A DNA stretch of 64,000 nucleotides from contig NZ_JASGBQ010000007.1 of NCBI RefSeq assembly GCF_030053595.1, positions 1 to 64,000 of the forward strand. The letters are read 5' to 3'. The stretch comes from Fusibacillus kribbianus (GTDB lineage Bacteria; Bacillota; Clostridia; Lachnospirales; Lachnospiraceae). The position numbers and the translations under genes are program-made. The notes under the pieces were generated by a model. It was given only the letters and a program-made list of their open reading frames with translations, was not told the origin of the DNA and made no database searches. Shown piece by piece: positions 60,777-64,000 of the stretch. Position 1 is the first letter of the stretch; every line of letters starts with the position of its first letter.

Positions 60777-61910
60777 ATGAAAAGAGCAATATGGAAATAT
60801 TTAGGGATCCTTATAATCTTATGCCTGAATCTGACGGCCTGCCGGGGAGAAAAAAATAGTGTGGAGGAAACAGATTTTTCCTATTGGCGGGTGAATGTAT
60901 GCTATACAGAGGACGGGCTTTTGTATCATGATCCGAATACAGAGTTTGAAGGATATTTTGACTATGAAACGAAAAAATATTTTCCACTGTGCAGCAAACC
61001 GGAATGTCTTCATGATTCCGGGGAGTGTACGTCTGTTGCCATGAAGCAGAAAGCGACGATGGCGGGACGCCTCGGCAGTAGATGGTACTATCTTGCACAG
61101 GGGGATAATTCCACATGTGCCTTTCGTTCCTGTGATCTGGATGGGAAAAATGATCGGGAAATCGGAGAATTTTCCCATACCTTCAGCGGCGGTTCATCGG
61201 TCTGCCCTTTTTATGAGAACAGTTGTATTTTTTCCAGTTGGGATCCTGTTTACGATAAAGACATGGAGTGGGTTGGCATGACCAGCGGGATATATCGCTA
61301 TCATTTTGATACAGGGGAGGCAGAGCTCCTTTGTCCGGAGAAAACATACGGTGCATCCGGAGGAGCCTATGAAGTTTATGGGTTATATGGGGATCAGCTC
61401 ATTTATGTGGAACAGGAGGAAACGAGAGGTGCTGTACTGAAAAAAATGGATCTGAAAACAAATAAGGAGGAAGAACTGTTACGTGCTGATTTCGTCAGTG
61501 TGGATACTGTAGAGGGGAATCATGCTGTTTTTCGGATGAGGGAGGGAAACATCTTTAAACTCTCTGAGATTGACCTGGATTCTAAAAAGGTTACTGGAAT
61601 CGTAGATATTGCAGAAGGGGAGAGTGTTTTCGCCTGTTGGATGCCCGAGTTGAAAATTTATACAGTTGTCAACAAGACGACATCAGGAAGTGAGAAGAAA
61701 TTTCAATTTAAAACCTGGCAGTATACAGAGGAGGAATCGATACTGATCCGGGAAGGCGGAACTCAAGAATATTTTATGCCTACTGCCATGGCAGAAGAGA
61801 TTCTCATTGGGCAGGTGAAAGGCGGGCAATATGAGGGCGATTTACTGGCATATATGGACAAGGCTGATTTCCTTTCAGGGAAAAATAACTGGACGGTATT
61901 AAGCTATTAA
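60777..61910 (+). CDS. Lipoprotein with C-x4-C-x-H-x4-C motif and beta-propeller-like repeats
   Basis: This is a 377-residue lipoprotein (signal end LNLTA-C22). Residues 72-84 are a tight C72-SKPE-C77-L-H79-DSGE-C84 motif, just after FDYETKKYFPL. The rest is built of repeated strands (YGLYGDQLIYVEQ, GNHAVFRMREGNIFKLSEIDLDSKKVT) like a beta-propeller of the DUF5050 type. The Cys/His set could bind a metal. The start at 60777 is chosen for the signal peptide; the previous five codons have none. It pairs with the solute-binding-like gene before it. Confidence 0.68.
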   Translation: MKRAIWKYLGILIILCLNLTACRGEKNSVEETDFSYWRVNVCYTEDGLLYHDPNTEFEGYFDYETKKYFPLCSKPECLHDSGECTSVAMKQKATMAGRLGSRWYYLAQGDNSTCAFRSCDLDGKNDREIGEFSHTFSGGSSVCPFYENSCIFSSWDPVYDKDMEWVGMTSGIYRYHFDTGEAELLCPEKTYGASGGAYEVYGLYGDQLIYVEQEETRGAVLKKMDLKTNKEEELLRADFVSVDTVEGNHAVFRMREGNIFKLSEIDLDSKKVTGIVDIAEGESVFACWMPELKIYTVVNKTTSGSEKKFQFKTWQYTEEESILIREGGTQEYFMPTAMAEEILIGQVKGGQYEGDLLAYMDKADFLSGKNNWTVLSY

Positions 61911-61943
61911 GTACAGATCCACAGAGAAGGTGGTGAAAACCAA

Positions 61944-63446
61944 ATGAGAAAAGGATGCCGATATGGATTTCTGTTTCTGGTCATGGTAATTGCACTCAGC
62001 TTTATGAACGGGTGTGGCAAAAAACAAAAGGAAGTACAGTTGAAATGGGTCGTATATGATGTATTTTTCCCGGAGGGCTGGCAGGAAGATTTCAATGAGC
62101 TTTTAAAGAAAAAGGGGATTCCGTGCCAGGTGGAATTTGTAAGCGTCAGTGTGAAGGATGAGTGGTATCAGGGGGAAGAGTTTGATTATAGAAAATATCT
62201 GAAGCATTATGAAGATGCGGTTGCTGTGGGGAAATACGATATCATAGGGCTGCCCGGAACTCAGGGGTATTATGATTTTTACAGCATATTTGCAAGGGAA
62301 GGTTTACTGGAGCCTCTGGAACCATATTTTACTCAGGGAGAGGCAGGAGAAACGCTGCGAATGGTGTATCCGGAAAAAATCTGGAAGACCCTTGAGGTGG
62401 ACGGAACGATTTATGGATTACTCAATTCCTGGGGGAATTTTAAACGGTATTTTGTATTGAATGAGAAATACCTGGATAAATACGGAATCATTCAGAATGA
62501 AACGGTAACAGTCAGCGCTATGGAAGAATTGTTAAAAACGGTGGCAGAGGGAGAACAAAAGGAACAGAACACGTTATTCGTTCCGGTGACAGGATGGAAT
62601 CCCTTTCGCCAGGTCGGTTATGAAGACACGCCTTGTGTCATGGTGTCCATTGACACCAGAGGGGAACAGCTTGCTGCCAAAAGTAATCTGGAAATAGAAC
62701 AGTTTAAAGAAAACTCCAGGCGTCTCCATGAGCTTGAAAAGGATAGAATCGTACAGAATTCGGAGGGAACGCTCAAACAGAAGCAGGAGGGTAATTTCTT
62801 TGCGGAGATGATTTACAGCTACAGTACAGAGGCTGCTGTGGAACAGATGAGAAACGGGTATGGATTAAAGGAGGAAATCCGGTTAAAGGCAGTGGAGTGT
62901 CCGGAGGGAAACAATCCTTTTTACCCCTGGGGTTATAGAACTGCATTGGCAAAAAACAGTACGAACAAGAAGGAAGCGATTGAGCTGCTTGCTCATATAT
63001 ATGCGGATGAGGAACTTTCAAACGCATTGGCATACGGAAAAGAAGGAAACAATTATCATATTGTGGATGGAAAGGCTGTTCCTGATCTGCGTCGCGGAAT
63101 AGGGAGCGCATTTCAAATGTATTTTGGAAATAACCTGATTACTATTCCAACAGGTGTGGATTCAAGCGAAAAAAGAACAGAATTGCAGCAGGTCCTGGAA
63201 GATATCCCTCCTGCGCGGCAGAGCGGGTTTTATTTTGACATAACAAATGTGGAGGATGAAATGGGACAGGTTCTGCGGACTTATGAAAAATACAGAGGAG
63301 TACTTTTGGGAGAAGGAGAGAGTTTTGAAGACGACTGGAGAAGGATGGAAGAAGACTTTGAGCAGGCGGGGCTTTCCGAAATTGTCGATGAGATGAACCG
63401 GCAGCTTCTTCAGTTTCAGGAGGAACAGAAGAAAACAGAAATGTGA
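61944..63446 (+). CDS. Solute-binding-protein-like lipoprotein (second copy)
   Basis: This is a 500-residue paralog of the gene at 59266. The signal ends FMNG-C24. It has KWVVYDVFFPEGWQEDFNEL, FDYRKYLKHYEDAVAVGKYDIIGLPGTQGYYDFY, and VWKTLEVDGTIYGLLNSWGNFKRYFVLNEKYLDKYGI, in the same order as the first copy. The C-terminal ends match (EIVDEMNRQLLQF against DILEEINRQL). The gap of 33 bases to the preceding gene puts it in the same operon. No transporter gene adjoins. Confidence 0.72.
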   Translation: MRKGCRYGFLFLVMVIALSFMNGCGKKQKEVQLKWVVYDVFFPEGWQEDFNELLKKKGIPCQVEFVSVSVKDEWYQGEEFDYRKYLKHYEDAVAVGKYDIIGLPGTQGYYDFYSIFAREGLLEPLEPYFTQGEAGETLRMVYPEKIWKTLEVDGTIYGLLNSWGNFKRYFVLNEKYLDKYGIIQNETVTVSAMEELLKTVAEGEQKEQNTLFVPVTGWNPFRQVGYEDTPCVMVSIDTRGEQLAAKSNLEIEQFKENSRRLHELEKDRIVQNSEGTLKQKQEGNFFAEMIYSYSTEAAVEQMRNGYGLKEEIRLKAVECPEGNNPFYPWGYRTALAKNSTNKKEAIELLAHIYADEELSNALAYGKEGNNYHIVDGKAVPDLRRGIGSAFQMYFGNNLITIPTGVDSSEKRTELQQVLEDIPPARQSGFYFDITNVEDEMGQVLRTYEKYRGVLLGEGESFEDDWRRMEEDFEQAGLSEIVDEMNRQLLQFQEEQKKTEM

Positions 63447-63461
63447 ATCGGAGGCGGGGAA

Positions 63462-64000
63462 ATGCTGAAAAAAAGATGGTTAATATTTGTGGCTGTTTTT
63501 ATTATGATGGCAGGAACCGGATGTAAAACAGAAAAGGAGAATAAATGGGAAGGATTCGGACAGGGGATGAGTGTGACCGAGTCAAACTATTGTGTGGGAA
63601 GTGATGGCATCCTCATTCTTGATTCTGCAGGTATCGTTATGTTTTATGATTACGAAACGGATACTTATGTACCATTGTGTTCAAAACCCAACTGCAGGCA
63701 TAGGACAACAGAATGCAGTGCAGTCTCTTTGGCGGCACATACAGACAAAATCGGATATCACAGGAATAAAATTTATTATTTTTACGGTGGGAACAGAAAT
63801 CAAAGCCAATTGTATTCTGCAGATGTGGATGGAACCAATGTAAAAAAAGAAGGAGAGTATCAGCATAGTGTACATTGGGGAAAATTGGTATTTCTAGACG
63901 GAAAACTGTATTTGACAACAAGTGACGATCAGTTTAATGAGAATTATCAGTTTGAGGGAGTGCGAAGTCAGCTCATTTCCATTGATCTGGAAACAGGAGA
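63462..64000 (+). CDS. Lipoprotein with C-x4-C-x-H-x4-C motif, cut by the window end
   Basis: The visible 179 residues match the lipoprotein at 60777. The signal ends MMAGTG-C21, then YDYETDTYVPL is followed by C73-SKPN-C78-R-H80-RTTE-C85. The motif spacing and its place (residues 73-85 against 72-84) are the same in both. Propeller-like strands follow (GYHRNKIYYFYGGNRNQSQLYSADVDG). The gene starts 15 bases after the previous stop and continues beyond the window, so length and end are unknown. Confidence 0.68.
   Translation, partial: MLKKRWLIFVAVFIMMAGTGCKTEKENKWEGFGQGMSVTESNYCVGSDGILILDSAGIVMFYDYETDTYVPLCSKPNCRHRTTECSAVSLAAHTDKIGYHRNKIYYFYGGNRNQSQLYSADVDGTNVKKEGEYQHSVHWGKLVFLDGKLYLTTSDDQFNENYQFEGVRSQLISIDLETG

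Overview
The window looks like a chromosome segment of a gut-type Lachnospiraceae (class Clostridia). The evidence is moderate GC, AGGAGG ribosome binding sites, short intergenic gaps, a T-box leader, a CIRCE operator, and several small protein families typical of that group (DUF3784, DUF3877, DUF1858 and DUF5721 types, YwlG, a ferredoxin-thioredoxin-reductase-like mini-protein, an HTH-desulfoferrodoxin fusion). Species cannot be assigned from sequence reading alone. The family names are recognised from residue patterns; no database search was run.

Layout. Positions 1-4.8 kb are an AT-rich scar of mobile DNA: the end of an IS21-type element with a truncated istB, broken small genes, a two-helix membrane protein, an EcsC-like protein, a Phd/RelE-type toxin-antitoxin pair, another broken gene, and an IS30-type transposase cut off in its catalytic domain. 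Positions 4.8-12.9 kb hold accessory and transport genes: a membrane-anchored protein, a GNAT-hydrolase fusion, an aromatic amino acid permease, a metallophosphoesterase, DUF3784 and DUF3877 proteins, a sodium:neurotransmitter-type symporter and a transglutaminase-like protein. Positions 13-24.8 kb are mostly housekeeping: a GMP synthase without a working glutaminase domain, HTH-desulfoferrodoxin, purC, ywlG, thrH, sstT, a mutarotase-like protein, trmO, a uracil permease, a mini FTR-like protein, a secreted nuclease and a MATE exporter.

Positions 24.8-38.3 kb are an amino-acid block: a T-box with a Trp specifier in front of a TrpXYZ-type ABC importer, ilvE plus a DUF1858 protein, ilvN-ilvC, a LysR regulator divergent from leuCD, an MFS pseudogene divergent from an AraC regulator, ybaK and thrC. 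Positions 38.4-46.2 kb are envelope functions: a repeat-tailed polysaccharide deacetylase, then a response regulator, histidine kinase, large FtsX permease and ATPase operon. Positions 46.2-55.5 kb hold an unknown Pro/Gln-rich pair, htpG next to a perfect CIRCE element, a DUF5721 protein, an M18 aminopeptidase, a DegV protein, an Rpn-type nuclease and a two-gene NitT/TauT-type ABC transporter without its binding protein. tRNA-Thr(CGU) and asd follow.

The right end (57.3-64 kb) is the least explained part: a BlaI-type repressor and an M56 (BlaR1-like) metalloprotease whose outer domain is not penicillin-binding, followed by two alternating pairs of lipoproteins. In each pair a solute-binding-protein-like lipoprotein is followed by a second lipoprotein carrying a conserved C-x4-C-x-H-x4-C motif. 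The last gene runs off the window.

Several genes connect. asd, thrH and thrC cover steps from aspartate to threonine, and sstT imports serine/threonine. ilvE, ilvN, ilvC and leuCD serve branched-chain synthesis, but the acetolactate synthase large subunit is not in the window. purC and guaA serve purine synthesis.
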